Assembly (NCBI GenBank): GCA_963775245.1
Contig: CAVZID010000012.1
Span: 1-64,000 of the forward strand
DNA: 64,000 bases
Reading direction: 5' to 3'
From: CAVSWT01 sp963775245
GTDB lineage: Bacteria; Bacteroidota; Ignavibacteria; Ignavibacteriales; Ignavibacteriaceae
The notes beneath the pieces were generated by a model. It saw only the letters and a list, made by a program, of their open reading frames with translations, searched no databases and had not been told where the DNA came from. The translations under genes were made by a program, and so were the position numbers. This document shows positions 7,826-16,966 of the stretch, in pieces. Numbering within the stretch: position 1 is the stretch's first letter; every line of letters begins with the position of its first letter.

Positions 7826-10270
7826 ATGCCATATCTAAAATCAGTATTTGCAGTAATATTTTTAACAGTTTCTCTTTTTGCACAATCAAATCAATCAAAA
7901 AATTTTATAGAAGATAAAAGCGGAAGGCAAATTTATAAAATAGATGATGATTGGTTGTATCTTGAAAATAATACTAAAGAAATAAATAATATTCATCTCT
8001 CGAACAAACTATGGGAAAAAATAAATCTCCCTCATACCTGGAACCGTTATGATAATGTTGATGCAGAACCCGGTTATAGAAGAGATGCAAGCTGGTATCA
8101 GAAAAATATTTTTATTCCCCATCTAAGTCATCATCAAAATATTATCCTTTATTTTGAAGGTGCGAACATTACTACAGAAGTTTATGTGAATAATAAATTT
8201 GCCGGTAAGCATGTTGGCGGTTATGTTGGATTTGAAATTGATATTACTCCTTTTATTAATGAAGATGCAGAAAATATAATTAATGTTAGAGTAGATAATT
8301 CATATAACCCAAATATAATTCCTTCACAAAAATCGGATTTCTTTATTTACGGTGGTATTGTAAGAAATGTATGGCTAAAGATTGTCCCTCAAAATTATAT
8401 TAAAAATTTTCATGCGATAATTTCAAATGTTAGTGAATCTTCTGCCAAAACAAAGATAGAAGCACATTTAAATAGTTCGAATGAATCAAATGTTCTGTTA
8501 AAAGCAAGCTTAATTAATCCTAAAGGGAATGTGGTAAATGAAGTCAAAGAAGAAAAGAAATTAATGAACGGTGATAATTTAATTCCATTAAACTTTGACA
8601 AACTTAAAAATCCCGAACTTTGGTCGCCGGATAATCCAAATCTTTACACGGTAAAATTAAGCCTTGAAGAAAATAATAAATTTTTAGATTCAGCCAGTGA
8701 TAGAATTGGTTACCGCTGGTATGAATTTAAAGATCATGGTGCATTTTATCTGAACGGGAAAAAACTTTTAATTAAAGGGACACATCTTCATGAAGATTAC
8801 GCTGGATATGGGGAAGCAATGCCGGACAGTCTAAGATTAAAAGATATAGAAATGATAAAAGGTATGGGTGCTAACTTTGTAAGGCTTGCGCATTATCCTC
8901 AGAGTCCGTTTGTTTACAAAGCTTGTGATGAATTAGGGATAATGGTTTGGGATGAACTTCCATGGTGCCGGGGAGGAATGGGTAAAGAAGAGTGGGAATC
9001 AAATACAAAAAGATTATTTACTGAACAAATCAATCAAAACTTTAATCATCCATGCATTATAATTTGGTCACTTGGTAATGAGCTTGACTGGTTGCCTGAT
9101 TTCCCAAATGGAAGTATAGAAGATTCATTAGATGCTTTCCTAACAGTTTTAAATGATATTGCACACAAAATAGATCCATCTCGATTAACTGCAGTAAGGA
9201 AATATCCTGGTGCCGTAAAGATTGTTGATGTATTTTCACCTTCAATTTGGGCTGGTTGGTATTCGGGAGTTTATACTAATTATCAAAAAGCTATTGAAGA
9301 TGCACAGAAAAAATACTCGCATTTTGTCCATATAGAATATGGCGGATCAAGCTTGCTTGGCAGGCACACTGAAACTCCCATTACCGGAGAAGGAATTTTA
9401 AATCCAAATGAGTGGGACGAAAAAGTAAATAAAGTTCAGGTTTCAAATATAGCAAGCATTGGAGATTGGAGTGAAAATTACATTGTAGATCTATTTGACT
9501 GGCATTTAAGATATACAATGCAGACAACTACTTTTGCAGGCAATGCACAATGGGCATTTAAAGATTTCCCAACACCGCTGCGGCCAGAGAACGCAATACC
9601 GTATATGAATTTAAAAGGATTGGTTGATAGGGCAGGCCATCCAAAAGATGCATACTATGTTTTTAAAAGTTATTGGACAAAGAAACCGTCATTCTGTTAT
9701 ATCGAAAGCCATACCTGGACAGAACGAAGCGGGCCCAAGAATGTAAAAAGGGAAGTTAAAGTTTATAGTAACTGTGATGCAGTTGAATTATTCTTAAATG
9801 GGAATAGTTTGGGCAAAAAAAATAAAGATATAAAAAAATTTCCGGCAAGCGGATTGAACTGGCAGATTAGGTTTAATGAGGGTTCAAATAATTTGAAAGC
9901 TGTTGGATACAATAATTATAAGCAAACGGCAATCGATTCTCTTGCTGTCAAATACACATACAAAAAAGCCGGCACACCTGATGATATAAAATTGTTGTCA
10001 AGCAAACTTCCCAATGGAGATTATCTCATTACTGCACTTGTTGTTGACAAAGATGGGCAAAGGTGTCTTGACTACAACAAACGAATTTATTTTTCTTCAA
10101 ATGGTTCCGGAAAATTATTTGAGAACTTAGGAACAACAACTGGCAGCTCAATAATCGAAGCAGCAAATGGAAAAGCTAAAATTGAATTTAAACCAGATGA
10201 GAATGAGAAAGCTGTAATTGAAGTACGAAACCAGGATTTTAAAGGGAGTTATTTAGAAATAAATAACTAG
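7826..10270 (+). CDS. Secreted GH2 beta-glycosidase (beta-galactosidase-like)
   Basis: The 814-aa product starts at ATG 7826. An upstream TTG at 7775 would leave the signal peptide (MPYLKSVFAVIFLTVSLFAQ) internal, and GTGGAAAA lies just before the chosen ATG. Domain order is a GH2 jelly-roll (about 45-200: LPHTWNRYDN, YFEGANITTEVYVNNKFAG), an Ig-like domain (about 200-310), a TIM barrel (about 310-620) and a C-terminal domain with VELFLNGNSLGKK, as in DUF4982-type GH2 proteins. The acid/base Glu is in WSLGNELDW (residue 419) and the nucleophile Glu in VHIEYGGSS (residue 504). The family hydrolyses beta-galactosides, beta-glucuronides or beta-mannosides with retention; this layout best fits a beta-galactosidase or glucuronidase, but the substrate is open. 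It follows the lyase gene in the same orientation. Confidence 0.85.
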   Translation: MPYLKSVFAVIFLTVSLFAQSNQSKNFIEDKSGRQIYKIDDDWLYLENNTKEINNIHLSNKLWEKINLPHTWNRYDNVDAEPGYRRDASWYQKNIFIPHLSHHQNIILYFEGANITTEVYVNNKFAGKHVGGYVGFEIDITPFINEDAENIINVRVDNSYNPNIIPSQKSDFFIYGGIVRNVWLKIVPQNYIKNFHAIISNVSESSAKTKIEAHLNSSNESNVLLKASLINPKGNVVNEVKEEKKLMNGDNLIPLNFDKLKNPELWSPDNPNLYTVKLSLEENNKFLDSASDRIGYRWYEFKDHGAFYLNGKKLLIKGTHLHEDYAGYGEAMPDSLRLKDIEMIKGMGANFVRLAHYPQSPFVYKACDELGIMVWDELPWCRGGMGKEEWESNTKRLFTEQINQNFNHPCIIIWSLGNELDWLPDFPNGSIEDSLDAFLTVLNDIAHKIDPSRLTAVRKYPGAVKIVDVFSPSIWAGWYSGVYTNYQKAIEDAQKKYSHFVHIEYGGSSLLGRHTETPITGEGILNPNEWDEKVNKVQVSNIASIGDWSENYIVDLFDWHLRYTMQTTTFAGNAQWAFKDFPTPLRPENAIPYMNLKGLVDRAGHPKDAYYVFKSYWTKKPSFCYIESHTWTERSGPKNVKREVKVYSNCDAVELFLNGNSLGKKNKDIKKFPASGLNWQIRFNEGSNNLKAVGYNNYKQTAIDSLAVKYTYKKAGTPDDIKLLSSKLPNGDYLITALVVDKDGQRCLDYNKRIYFSSNGSGKLFENLGTTTGSSIIEAANGKAKIEFKPDENEKAVIEVRNQDFKGSYLEINN

Positions 10271-10885
10271 ATATATTAATTTACAAACAAATTAAATTTG
10301 ACATTTTTTCAAAAATAGTTTTTAAATAATTGAAAGATTTTGTTTAAAATATAATATTAATAATGATCTGAATCTCTTTCTCGTTTTTGATTTGTAAGGT
10401 ATATAGTTTTAAAATCAATTCTTCTTATTCATTAGTTCATCCTTGGTATTAAATACTTTATAATTCGTTCGTTACAAAATATTATAACTTGGCATATTTA
10501 ATAAAATGAATATTTATAAAAGAGTGTGAATAGTGTGTGGAATAATATAGTTCTTAATGTAAGTTATTGTATTTAAACAAGTTAAATGTAAAGTTTCGAC
10601 TCTCGCCAACTCCACAAAATATTTACTTCGTTTAACTAATCCACTTACTAAGTCTTTAATCCTTTAGGCTTTATCATAAAAAGTTATAGAAAAATTATTA
10701 AACCTTAACAATAGCATAGTTGCTAAGATCATTTTTTACCTCACCTTCAAAATAAACTAAATTATTCCTTTATATACATAAATCGGGAGCTTAAAAATCT
10801 TCCAATTTCATAAATGTATGTATAACATTATTTAAGAAGCCCTCTTATCAATATGGTGCTTTGGATTACAAATAAAAAAAATAAT
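10271..10885. other. Long AT-rich intergenic region without a recognisable gene
   Basis: About 615 bp separate the GH2 stop from the promoter of the LacI gene. Both strands carry frequent stops and no ORF with a plausible ribosome site was found. The only structured element noticed is the diverged repeat at 10588-10634. No convincing terminator hairpin follows the GH2 gene. Confidence 0.6.
10588..10634 (+). repeat. Diverged direct repeat, copy A (upstream of lacI gene 1)
   Basis: This 47-bp segment begins GTAAAGT, contains GACTCTCGCCAACTC and ends ATTTACTTCGTTTA. It aligns with 43556-43601 with one gap and few mismatches; the shared core is GACTCTCGCCA-CTC followed by TTTACTTC-TTTA. Both copies lie upstream of a LacI-family gene, about 320 bp here. 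The stretch TTCGACTC resembles a tRNA T-loop, but no complete tRNA can be folded from it. Confidence 0.45.
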
Positions 10886-10914
10886 TTGACAACTTAGTTA
10901 AAAAAAGTTAATTT
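10886..10914 (+). promoter_or_regulatory. Sigma70-like promoter of lacI gene 1
   Basis: TTGACA at 10886-10891 is followed, after 17 bp, by TAATTT at 10909-10914. The operator palindrome begins 3 bp after the -10 box, so a bound repressor would cover the transcription start. The same arrangement is seen at 43759-43799. Confidence 0.55.
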
Positions 10915-10916
10915 AA

Positions 10917-10930
10917 GTTAAACGTTTAAC
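10917..10930. promoter_or_regulatory. LacI-type operator, perfect 14-bp palindrome
   Basis: GTTAAACGTTTAAC is its own reverse complement with a central CpG, the usual form of LacI/GalR-family sites. It lies 26 bp upstream of the ATG of the LacI gene at 10957 and directly behind a -10 box, indicating autoregulation. A 13-of-14 match occurs at 6348-6361. Confidence 0.7.
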
Positions 10931-10956
10931 TACAATTAACTATTTAAGCCTATCGA

Positions 10957-11976
10957 ATGTCAATTACAATTAAAGATGTAGCAAAAAGGGCAAACGTTTC
11001 CGTAGCAACTGTTTCATTGGTTGTAAATAATCACAAACGGATCTCACCTCAAACCAAAACAAAAGTTAATAAAGCAATTAAAGAATTAAATTATTATCCT
11101 TCCCGAGCAGCTAGAGGATTGGTTTCAAAAAGAACCGGGAACATTGGTTTTATTTTAACAGAAGATCACTTCTTAAGATCAGAACCATTTTATACAAGAA
11201 TATTTTTAGGTTCCGAATTTGAAGCCAGGCACCACGAACATTATATCCTTTTAACTACCATACCTTCCAATTTTTCAAATGGAGATAAACTTCCACGGTT
11301 TGTTTTGGAAAAAAATGTATCAGGGATCATAATTGCAGGTAAAGTTCCAGATGCAATTATTAGAAAACTTGAAAAATATGATTTGCCTCTGGCTTTTGTT
11401 GATTACATTCCTCCAAATGGAAAATATCATGTTGTGTTAATAGATAATATTTCCGGTGGTATGATTGCAACTCAACATCTCATTGATAATGGACATAAAA
11501 AAATCGGATTTATAGCCGGGGATATAAATCATCCTGGTATTTCAGATAGATTTCTTGGATATAAAATGGCTCTTGAAAAATCCGGGATCAAGTATGACCA
11601 AACTTTTTATGTTATTGATGAAGATTACCCTGCAAGGGAAAATGGTTATAAAGCCGCAAAAAAATTACTAAAAAAAAATAAAAATATTACATCAATTTTT
11701 ACTTGTAACGATGCTATGGCTATTGGTGTAATGCAGTTTTTAAAAGAAAACAATTACAAAATCCCCGATGATATCTCATTAATTGGTTTTGATGATGTTG
11801 AAGCCGATTTATTATTAGACCCCCCACTTTCAACTATTCGTGTTCTTAAAATTGAAATGGGTGTTGAAGTGATGCGTTTAATGTCCCAAATCTTAAAAAA
11901 AGAAACTAAATCACCGAAAAAAATTTTAGTACCTGTTGAACTTATAATCAGGAAATCGACAGCAAAAATTAAATAA
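10957..11976 (+). CDS. LacI-family transcriptional regulator 1
   Basis: This 339-aa repressor has an N-terminal LacI helix-turn-helix (residues 1-50: TIKDVAKRANVSVATVSLVV). The recognition helix has Leu where most members have Arg after 'TVS'. The hinge helix is SRAARGLVSKRTG with the DNA-intercalating Leu. A periplasmic-binding-protein-like sugar domain (about 60-335) follows, including HLIDNGHKKIGFIAGD and IFTCNDAMAIGVMQFL. It probably senses a sugar or oligosaccharide from the locus. A perfect operator palindrome lies in its own promoter and a near-identical one in the GH36/lyase divergent region, so it likely represses both. The dehydrogenase gene follows 10 bp downstream, suggesting one transcript. 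The effector cannot be read from the sequence. Confidence 0.92.
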   Translation: MSITIKDVAKRANVSVATVSLVVNNHKRISPQTKTKVNKAIKELNYYPSRAARGLVSKRTGNIGFILTEDHFLRSEPFYTRIFLGSEFEARHHEHYILLTTIPSNFSNGDKLPRFVLEKNVSGIIIAGKVPDAIIRKLEKYDLPLAFVDYIPPNGKYHVVLIDNISGGMIATQHLIDNGHKKIGFIAGDINHPGISDRFLGYKMALEKSGIKYDQTFYVIDEDYPARENGYKAAKKLLKKNKNITSIFTCNDAMAIGVMQFLKENNYKIPDDISLIGFDDVEADLLLDPPLSTIRVLKIEMGVEVMRLMSQILKKETKSPKKILVPVELIIRKSTAKIK

Positions 11977-11986
11977 TGTTATTACT

Positions 11987-13009
11987 ATGCTCGCAGCTAT
12001 TTTTGAAGATATAAACAATATATATGTAGGTGCTCAGAGTTTATCAAAATTAGATAAAAATGAAATTCTAATTAAAGTGAATGCCTGTGGTATCTGTGGA
12101 ACAGATTTTCATATCTATGAAGGTAAAGCCCCCGCTTATCGTCATGTTATTTTGGGCCATGAATACGCAGGTGAAGTTGTTGAAATAGGGACAGAAATTC
12201 ATTCCATAAAAGTTGGTGATAGAGTAGCCGTAAATCCTAATATTCATTGCGGGTTTTGTCAGTATTGTAAAGCAGGCAGGATAAATTTATGTGAAAACTT
12301 AAAAGCCTTAGGAGTAACACTTAATGGCGGATTAGCTCAATATTCAGTTGTTCCTTTCTCTCAAGCCTATTTAATTCCAAAAAATTTTCCTATAGAGTCA
12401 GCCGCATTTGCCGAACCTCTTTCTTGTTGTGTACATGGAATTGACCAAGCAGGAATTAAATTAAACGATACAGTTGCAGTAATAGGATGTGGGACAGTTG
12501 GTTTGCTGATGATACAATTGGCTTTTCTTAAAGGTGCTTCAAACGTTTTTGCAATAGATGTTTCGTCCGAAAAATTAATTTTAGCTTCAAATTTAAATGC
12601 TACTAAAACGTTTAATGCCAATGATGAAAATGTTATTAAAGAAATTATTGAAATGACTTCGGGTGGTGTTAATGTAGCTATAGAATGTGTCGGCAGTTCA
12701 AAAGCGGCTGAGACAGCTCTTAGCATTACAAAAAAAGGCGGGAATGTTTTGATTTTTGGTTTGGCAAGTGCTGATGCGTATTTAAAACTTTTTCTTCAGT
12801 CAATTTTTCATAAGGAAATTACTTTAAAAACTTCATTATTAAATCCATTTACTTTTCAAACTGCAGTTGATCTTTTAACTACTTCAAAAATTAAAGTTGA
12901 TTTATTGAATCCCACAAAAATGAATTTAACCGAAAATGATATAAATAAAATATTCAAAACAAAAAAATCAGATGATGTAATTAAGTATATGGTTTTTCCG
13001 AATAATTAA
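11987..13009 (+). CDS. Zinc-dependent medium-chain alcohol/polyol dehydrogenase
   Basis: The 340-aa cytoplasmic enzyme belongs to the MDR sorbitol/threonine-dehydrogenase group. The catalytic zinc site is Cys37 (ACGICGTDF), His58-Glu59 (LGHEYAGE) and Glu143 (FAEPLSC). A structural zinc site is formed by Cys88, Cys91, Cys94 and Cys102 (HCGFCQYCKAGRINLC). The Rossmann motif is VIGCGTVGLL (about 166-175), with an Asp in FAIDVSSEK at the end of beta-2, which favours NAD over NADP. It oxidises a sugar alcohol or sugar; sorbitol, galactitol and L-threonine dehydrogenases are the closest types, and I cannot choose the substrate. It starts 10 bp after the LacI gene and is followed 51 bp later by the triple-repeat protein, so all three may be co-transcribed. 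Confidence 0.86.
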   Translation: MLAAIFEDINNIYVGAQSLSKLDKNEILIKVNACGICGTDFHIYEGKAPAYRHVILGHEYAGEVVEIGTEIHSIKVGDRVAVNPNIHCGFCQYCKAGRINLCENLKALGVTLNGGLAQYSVVPFSQAYLIPKNFPIESAAFAEPLSCCVHGIDQAGIKLNDTVAVIGCGTVGLLMIQLAFLKGASNVFAIDVSSEKLILASNLNATKTFNANDENVIKEIIEMTSGGVNVAIECVGSSKAAETALSITKKGGNVLIFGLASADAYLKLFLQSIFHKEITLKTSLLNPFTFQTAVDLLTTSKIKVDLLNPTKMNLTENDINKIFKTKKSDDVIKYMVFPNN

Positions 13010-13060
13010 TACATTATGAATAATTCAAAGTTCTTTAAATGAACGTATTTAGGAGGTAAC

Positions 13061-16000
13061 ATGAGAAAATTTTCCAACAGTTCTTTTTTATGGCTATGGC
13101 TAATCCTTTTAGCCCTGATTCCAAGTTTTTTATTTAGCCAAAGCAATTTAAATGGGAATGGCGGCTTTGAAGGGAATTTACCATCATATTGGACGATGGG
13201 GAACAATCCGGACGGAAACAACTTAAGCTGGGCCACAGATGAATATAGGTCAATGGGACATTCATTGAAGATAGAGAAGACAACGACTGGAGACTCAGCC
13301 AGTTGGATATCGGAGAATATGACAGACTTATGGTCGCCGCAGAATTATAAAGATGTAGATATAAAGATAGGCGGCTATGTAAAGACAATGAATGTAAACA
13401 CCAATCCGGCCAATGATGATGAGAAATGGTGGATATCATATAGTTTTTATGACAGTGCAGGAGTATTGATAGGCGAGACAAAGATGCCAATAGATCAAAG
13501 TACGGCCAGCAGCAGCGGATGGATGGCAGATACGAATGGAGTAGGCGAGACAATATTGCTGAAAGATTCCTGGAAGACGATAATAAAATTTGTAGCCGGA
13601 AAGAATGCAACCGGAACAGTATGGGCAGATGACTTTATGCTGATAGGCAGAGGCGGTGCATGGGCAGGGCAGGATTGGAACACGCAGGTAGGAATGCCTA
13701 CAGGCTGGAATTACTGGTTACCGCCGGTAGGAGGCAATGACGGAGAGTTATCGAATGGCTTTGAGAACACAGTAGTAACAACAGAAGCAGCCTATACGGG
13801 CACGCATTCGTTGAAGTTTGTACTGCCGTTTGACAGAGAACCTCATGATGCCTGGGTAGGAACAAGAAGAGCACCATTAAATAGTATAGATAATAATATA
13901 AAAGCTGGAGATGTACTGCGGGTAAGTGTTTGGGTAAAAGCAAGTGATCTGGTACCGGACTCGGCAGCAAAATACCCGGGAACCTGGTCAGTAGGAATAA
14001 CACCAATCTTCCACAGCGGTTATATGAATAATTCGCCTTATGATGAAATAGGCGGACAAGATTTAGTATTTCAATTTCCAAGTGTTACTTCATTCGGGTG
14101 GACAAAATATTATGTGGATGTAACAGTTCCGGATGATCCGAAAGCAACGGCATTCTCAGCAAGGATACATATTTACTCAAGGTTTACTGGAACAATATAT
14201 TTTGATGAACTGGAAGTAAAGAAATTGGATATTCCCCAGATAAGCGGAGTAGGCAGCTTTGAAGGAAGTTTGCCATCGTATTGGACGATGGGGAACAATC
14301 CGGACGGAAACAACTTAAGCTGGGCCACAGATGAATATAGATCAATGGGACATTCATTGAAGATAGAGAAGACAACGACTGGAGACTCAGCCAGCTGGAT
14401 ATCGGAGAATATGACAGACTTATGGTCGCCGCAGAATTATAAAGATGTAGATATAAAGATAGGCGGCTATGTAAAGACAATGAATGTAAACACCAATCCG
14501 GCCAATGATGATGAGAAATGGTGGATATCGTATAGTTTTTATGACAGTGCAGGAGTATTGATAGGCGAGACAAAGATGCCAATAGATCAAAGTACGGCCA
14601 GCAGCAGCGGATGGATGGCAGATACGAATGGAGTAGGCGAGACAATATTGCTGAAAGATTCCTGGAAGACGATAATAAAATTTGTAGCCGGAAAGAATGC
14701 AACCGGAACAGTATGGGCAGATGACTTTATGCTGATAGGCAGAGGCGGTGCATGGGCAGGGCAGGATTGGAACACGCAGGTAGGAATGCCTACAGGCTGG
14801 AATTACTGGTTACCGCCGGTAGGAGGCAATGACGGAGAGTTATCGAATGGCTTTGAGAACACAGTAGTAACAACAGAAGCAGCCTATACGGGCACGCATT
14901 CGTTGAAGTTTGTACTGCCGTTTGACAGAGAACCTCATGATGCCTGGGTAGGAACAAGAAGAGCACCATTAAATAGTATAGATAATAATATAAAAGCTGG
15001 AGATGTACTGCGGGTAAGTGTTTGGGTAAAAGCAAGTGATCTGGTACCGGACTCGGCAGCAAAATACCCGGGAACCTGGTCAGTAGGAATAACACCAATC
15101 TTCCACAGCGGTTATATGAATAATTCGCCTTATGATGAAATAGGCGGACAAGATTTAGTATTTCAATTTCCAAGTGTTACTTCATTCGGGTGGACAAAAT
15201 ATTATGTGGATGTAACAGTTCCGGATGATCCGAAAGCAACGGCATTCTCAGCAAGGATACATATTTACTCAAGGTTTACTGGAACAATATATTTTGATGA
15301 ACTGGAAGTAAAGAAATTGGATATTCCCCAGATAAGCGGAGTAGGCAGCTTTGAAGGAAGTTTGCCATCGTATTGGACGATGGGGAACAATCCGGACGGA
15401 AACAACTTAAGCTGGGCCACAGATGAATATAGGTCAATGGGACATTCATTGAAGATAGAGAAGACAACGACTGGAGACTCAGCCAGCTGGATATCGGAGA
15501 ATATGACAGACTTATGGTCGCCGCAGAATTATAAAGATGTAGATATAAAGATAGGCGGCTATGTAAAGACAATGAATGTAAACACCAATCCAGCCAATGA
15601 TGATGAGAAATGGTGGATATCGTATAGTTTTTATGACAGTGCAGGAGTATTGATAGGCGAGACAAAGATGCCAATAGATCAAAGTACGGCCAGCAGCAGC
15701 GGATGGATGGCAGATACGAATGGAGTAGGCGAGACAATATTGCTGAAAGATTCCTGGAAGACGATAATAAAATTTGTAGCCGGAAAGAATGCAACCGGAA
15801 CAGTATGGGCAGATGACTTTATGCTGATAGGCAGAGGCGGTGCATGGGCAGGGCAGGATTGGAACACGCAGGTAGGAATGCCTACAGGCTGGAATTACTG
15901 GTTACCGCCGGTAGGAGGCAATGACGGAGAGTTATCGAATGGCTTTGAGAACACAGTAGTAACAACAGAAGCAGCCTATACGGGCACGCATTCGTTGAAG

Positions 16001-16777
16001 TTTGTACTGCCGTTTGACAGAGAACCTCATGATGCCTGGGTAGGAACAAGAAGGTATCCTTTGGATAACCAGGGAATAAAGAAAATAATTTCTGAAAATA
16101 ATAATCATGATATCAGTACGTTAACAAATGTTGGCGCAGGTGATATTATTAGAATTAGTGTGTGGGTAAAAGCCAGTGATTTAGTACCGGACTCAGCAGC
16201 AAAATACCCGGGAACCTGGTCCGTTGGAATTACACCGATATTCCACAGCGGTTATATGAATAATTCACCGTATGATGAAATAGGTGGACAAGATTTAGTA
16301 TTCCAATTCCCTAATGTTACTTCATTTGATTGGACAAAATATTATGTGGATGTAACAGTTCCGGATGATCCAAAAGCAATAGCCATGTCAGCGAGAATAC
16401 ATGTTTATTCAAGATTTACAGGGACAATATATTTTGACAATCTTGAAGTAGAAAAAATCGGAAGTGCAACGGGAGTAAATGGCGATAAAATAATTCCAGC
16501 TAAATTTGAGGTATACCAAAATTATCCAAATCCGTTTAATCCATCTACTACTATAAGCTATTCAATACCTAACAGTTCATTTGTTACGCTTAAAGTGTAT
16601 GATGTACTTGGAAGAGAAGTGAAGACACTTGTAAATGCTGACCAAGTTAAAGGTATTCATACTTTTGTATGGAATGGTGACAATAATTATGGTAGTAAAG
16701 TAGCAAGTGGAATATATATTTATAGAGTTGTATCAGGTAGTAAAATTCAGACAAAGAAAATGATATTAATGAAATAG
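13061..16777 (+). CDS. T9SS-secreted protein with three near-identical carbohydrate-binding-like repeats
   Basis: The 1238-aa product has a signal peptide (about 1-26), three tandem repeats of 364 residues (about 34-397, 398-761 and 762-1140) and a T9SS sorting domain (about 1147-1238: VYQNYPNPFNPSTTISYS, VYDVLGREVKTLV, ASGIYIYRVV, KKMILMK). Each repeat has two beta-sandwich-like halves. The first opens GFEG.LPSYWTMGNNPDG; the second opens WNYWLPPVGGNDGELSNGFE and contains AYTGTHSLKFVLPFD and RVSVWVKASDLVPDS, as in CBM4/9-type modules. No catalytic domain is visible, so binding or a structural surface role is likeliest. The third repeat diverges from 16053 on and carries a 16-residue insertion. 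A strong AGGAGGT lies before the ATG. The repeat DNA is clearly richer in G+C than its neighbours. Confidence 0.83.
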   Translation: MRKFSNSSFLWLWLILLALIPSFLFSQSNLNGNGGFEGNLPSYWTMGNNPDGNNLSWATDEYRSMGHSLKIEKTTTGDSASWISENMTDLWSPQNYKDVDIKIGGYVKTMNVNTNPANDDEKWWISYSFYDSAGVLIGETKMPIDQSTASSSGWMADTNGVGETILLKDSWKTIIKFVAGKNATGTVWADDFMLIGRGGAWAGQDWNTQVGMPTGWNYWLPPVGGNDGELSNGFENTVVTTEAAYTGTHSLKFVLPFDREPHDAWVGTRRAPLNSIDNNIKAGDVLRVSVWVKASDLVPDSAAKYPGTWSVGITPIFHSGYMNNSPYDEIGGQDLVFQFPSVTSFGWTKYYVDVTVPDDPKATAFSARIHIYSRFTGTIYFDELEVKKLDIPQISGVGSFEGSLPSYWTMGNNPDGNNLSWATDEYRSMGHSLKIEKTTTGDSASWISENMTDLWSPQNYKDVDIKIGGYVKTMNVNTNPANDDEKWWISYSFYDSAGVLIGETKMPIDQSTASSSGWMADTNGVGETILLKDSWKTIIKFVAGKNATGTVWADDFMLIGRGGAWAGQDWNTQVGMPTGWNYWLPPVGGNDGELSNGFENTVVTTEAAYTGTHSLKFVLPFDREPHDAWVGTRRAPLNSIDNNIKAGDVLRVSVWVKASDLVPDSAAKYPGTWSVGITPIFHSGYMNNSPYDEIGGQDLVFQFPSVTSFGWTKYYVDVTVPDDPKATAFSARIHIYSRFTGTIYFDELEVKKLDIPQISGVGSFEGSLPSYWTMGNNPDGNNLSWATDEYRSMGHSLKIEKTTTGDSASWISENMTDLWSPQNYKDVDIKIGGYVKTMNVNTNPANDDEKWWISYSFYDSAGVLIGETKMPIDQSTASSSGWMADTNGVGETILLKDSWKTIIKFVAGKNATGTVWADDFMLIGRGGAWAGQDWNTQVGMPTGWNYWLPPVGGNDGELSNGFENTVVTTEAAYTGTHSLKFVLPFDREPHDAWVGTRRYPLDNQGIKKIISENNNHDISTLTNVGAGDIIRISVWVKASDLVPDSAAKYPGTWSVGITPIFHSGYMNNSPYDEIGGQDLVFQFPNVTSFDWTKYYVDVTVPDDPKAIAMSARIHVYSRFTGTIYFDNLEVEKIGSATGVNGDKIIPAKFEVYQNYPNPFNPSTTISYSIPNSSFVTLKVYDVLGREVKTLVNADQVKGIHTFVWNGDNNYGSKVASGIYIYRVVSGSKIQTKKMILMK
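13160..14251 (+). repeat. Tandem 1,092-bp repeat, unit 1
   Basis: Unit 1 encodes residues 34-397 of the triple-repeat protein. It differs from unit 2 at only a handful of bases, mostly in the first 40 bp (GGCGGCTTTGAAGGGAATTT against GGCAGCTTTGAAGGAAGTTT) plus scattered silent changes such as GCCAGT/GCCAGC. Silent sites are conserved as well, so DNA-level homogenisation is recent. Confidence 0.9.
14252..15343 (+). repeat. Tandem 1,092-bp repeat, unit 2
   Basis: Unit 2 follows unit 1 exactly in phase at a period of 1,092 bp (364 codons). It is nearly identical to unit 3 up to 16052; the visible differences are single bases such as ATAGATC/ATAGGTC and CCGGCC/CCAGCC. Confidence 0.9.
15344..16480 (+). 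repeat. Tandem repeat, unit 3, with diverged 3' part
   Basis: The first 709 bp (to about 16052) match unit 2 almost perfectly. From the codon after AGAAGG onwards the DNA becomes more AT-rich and diverged. It gains 48 bp coding for about 16 extra residues (near IKKIISENNNHDIS), while the protein still aligns (AGDIIRISVWVKASDLVP). The abrupt change looks like the edge of a gene-conversion or unequal-crossover tract. Confidence 0.85.
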
Positions 16778-16805
16778 TGCGACTCATGTAATCTCTAAAT
16801 TTCTC

Positions 16806-16833
16806 AAGGGGGCGGTTAATAGCCGCTCCTTTG
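16806..16833 (+). terminator. Probable terminator hairpin after the triple-repeat gene
   Basis: AAGGGGGCGG-TTAATA-GCCGCTCCTTT folds into a GC-rich stem with one or two G-U pairs, 29 bp after the stop codon. A short T tract follows. A second perfect palindrome, AAATATTTGCAAATATTT at 16838-16855, runs into further Ts. Together they probably end the lacI-dehydrogenase-repeat transcript before the TonB receptor gene. Confidence 0.6.
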
Positions 16834-16966
16834 TAGAAAATATTTGCAAATATTTTTTTAAAAAATTTAGATACTTAATATCTATAGAACTCAAAACTTT
16901 TAAAACTTCACAAAAAATTGTAATGAATAAATTTAGGTTTTCATTCAATGTTAGGAAGAAGTAAGT

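Noticed and set aside
10585..10615. tRNA gene suggested by TTCGACTC-like T-loop
   Set aside because: The T-stem does not pair, and there is no anticodon arm, D-arm or matching acceptor strand upstream. At most it is a decayed fragment.
12604..12614. AAAACGTTTA inside the dehydrogenase gene as a further LacI operator
   Set aside because: It lies within coding sequence and lacks the outer GTT/AAC bases of the two intergenic sites.
13134..15867. Repeated minus-strand open frames (158-172, 127 and 62 codons) opposite the triple-repeat gene
   Set aside because: They recur at exactly 1,092-bp spacing because the DNA repeats. They have no ribosome sites and low-complexity Leu/Ser/His content typical of antisense reading of GC-richer coding DNA.
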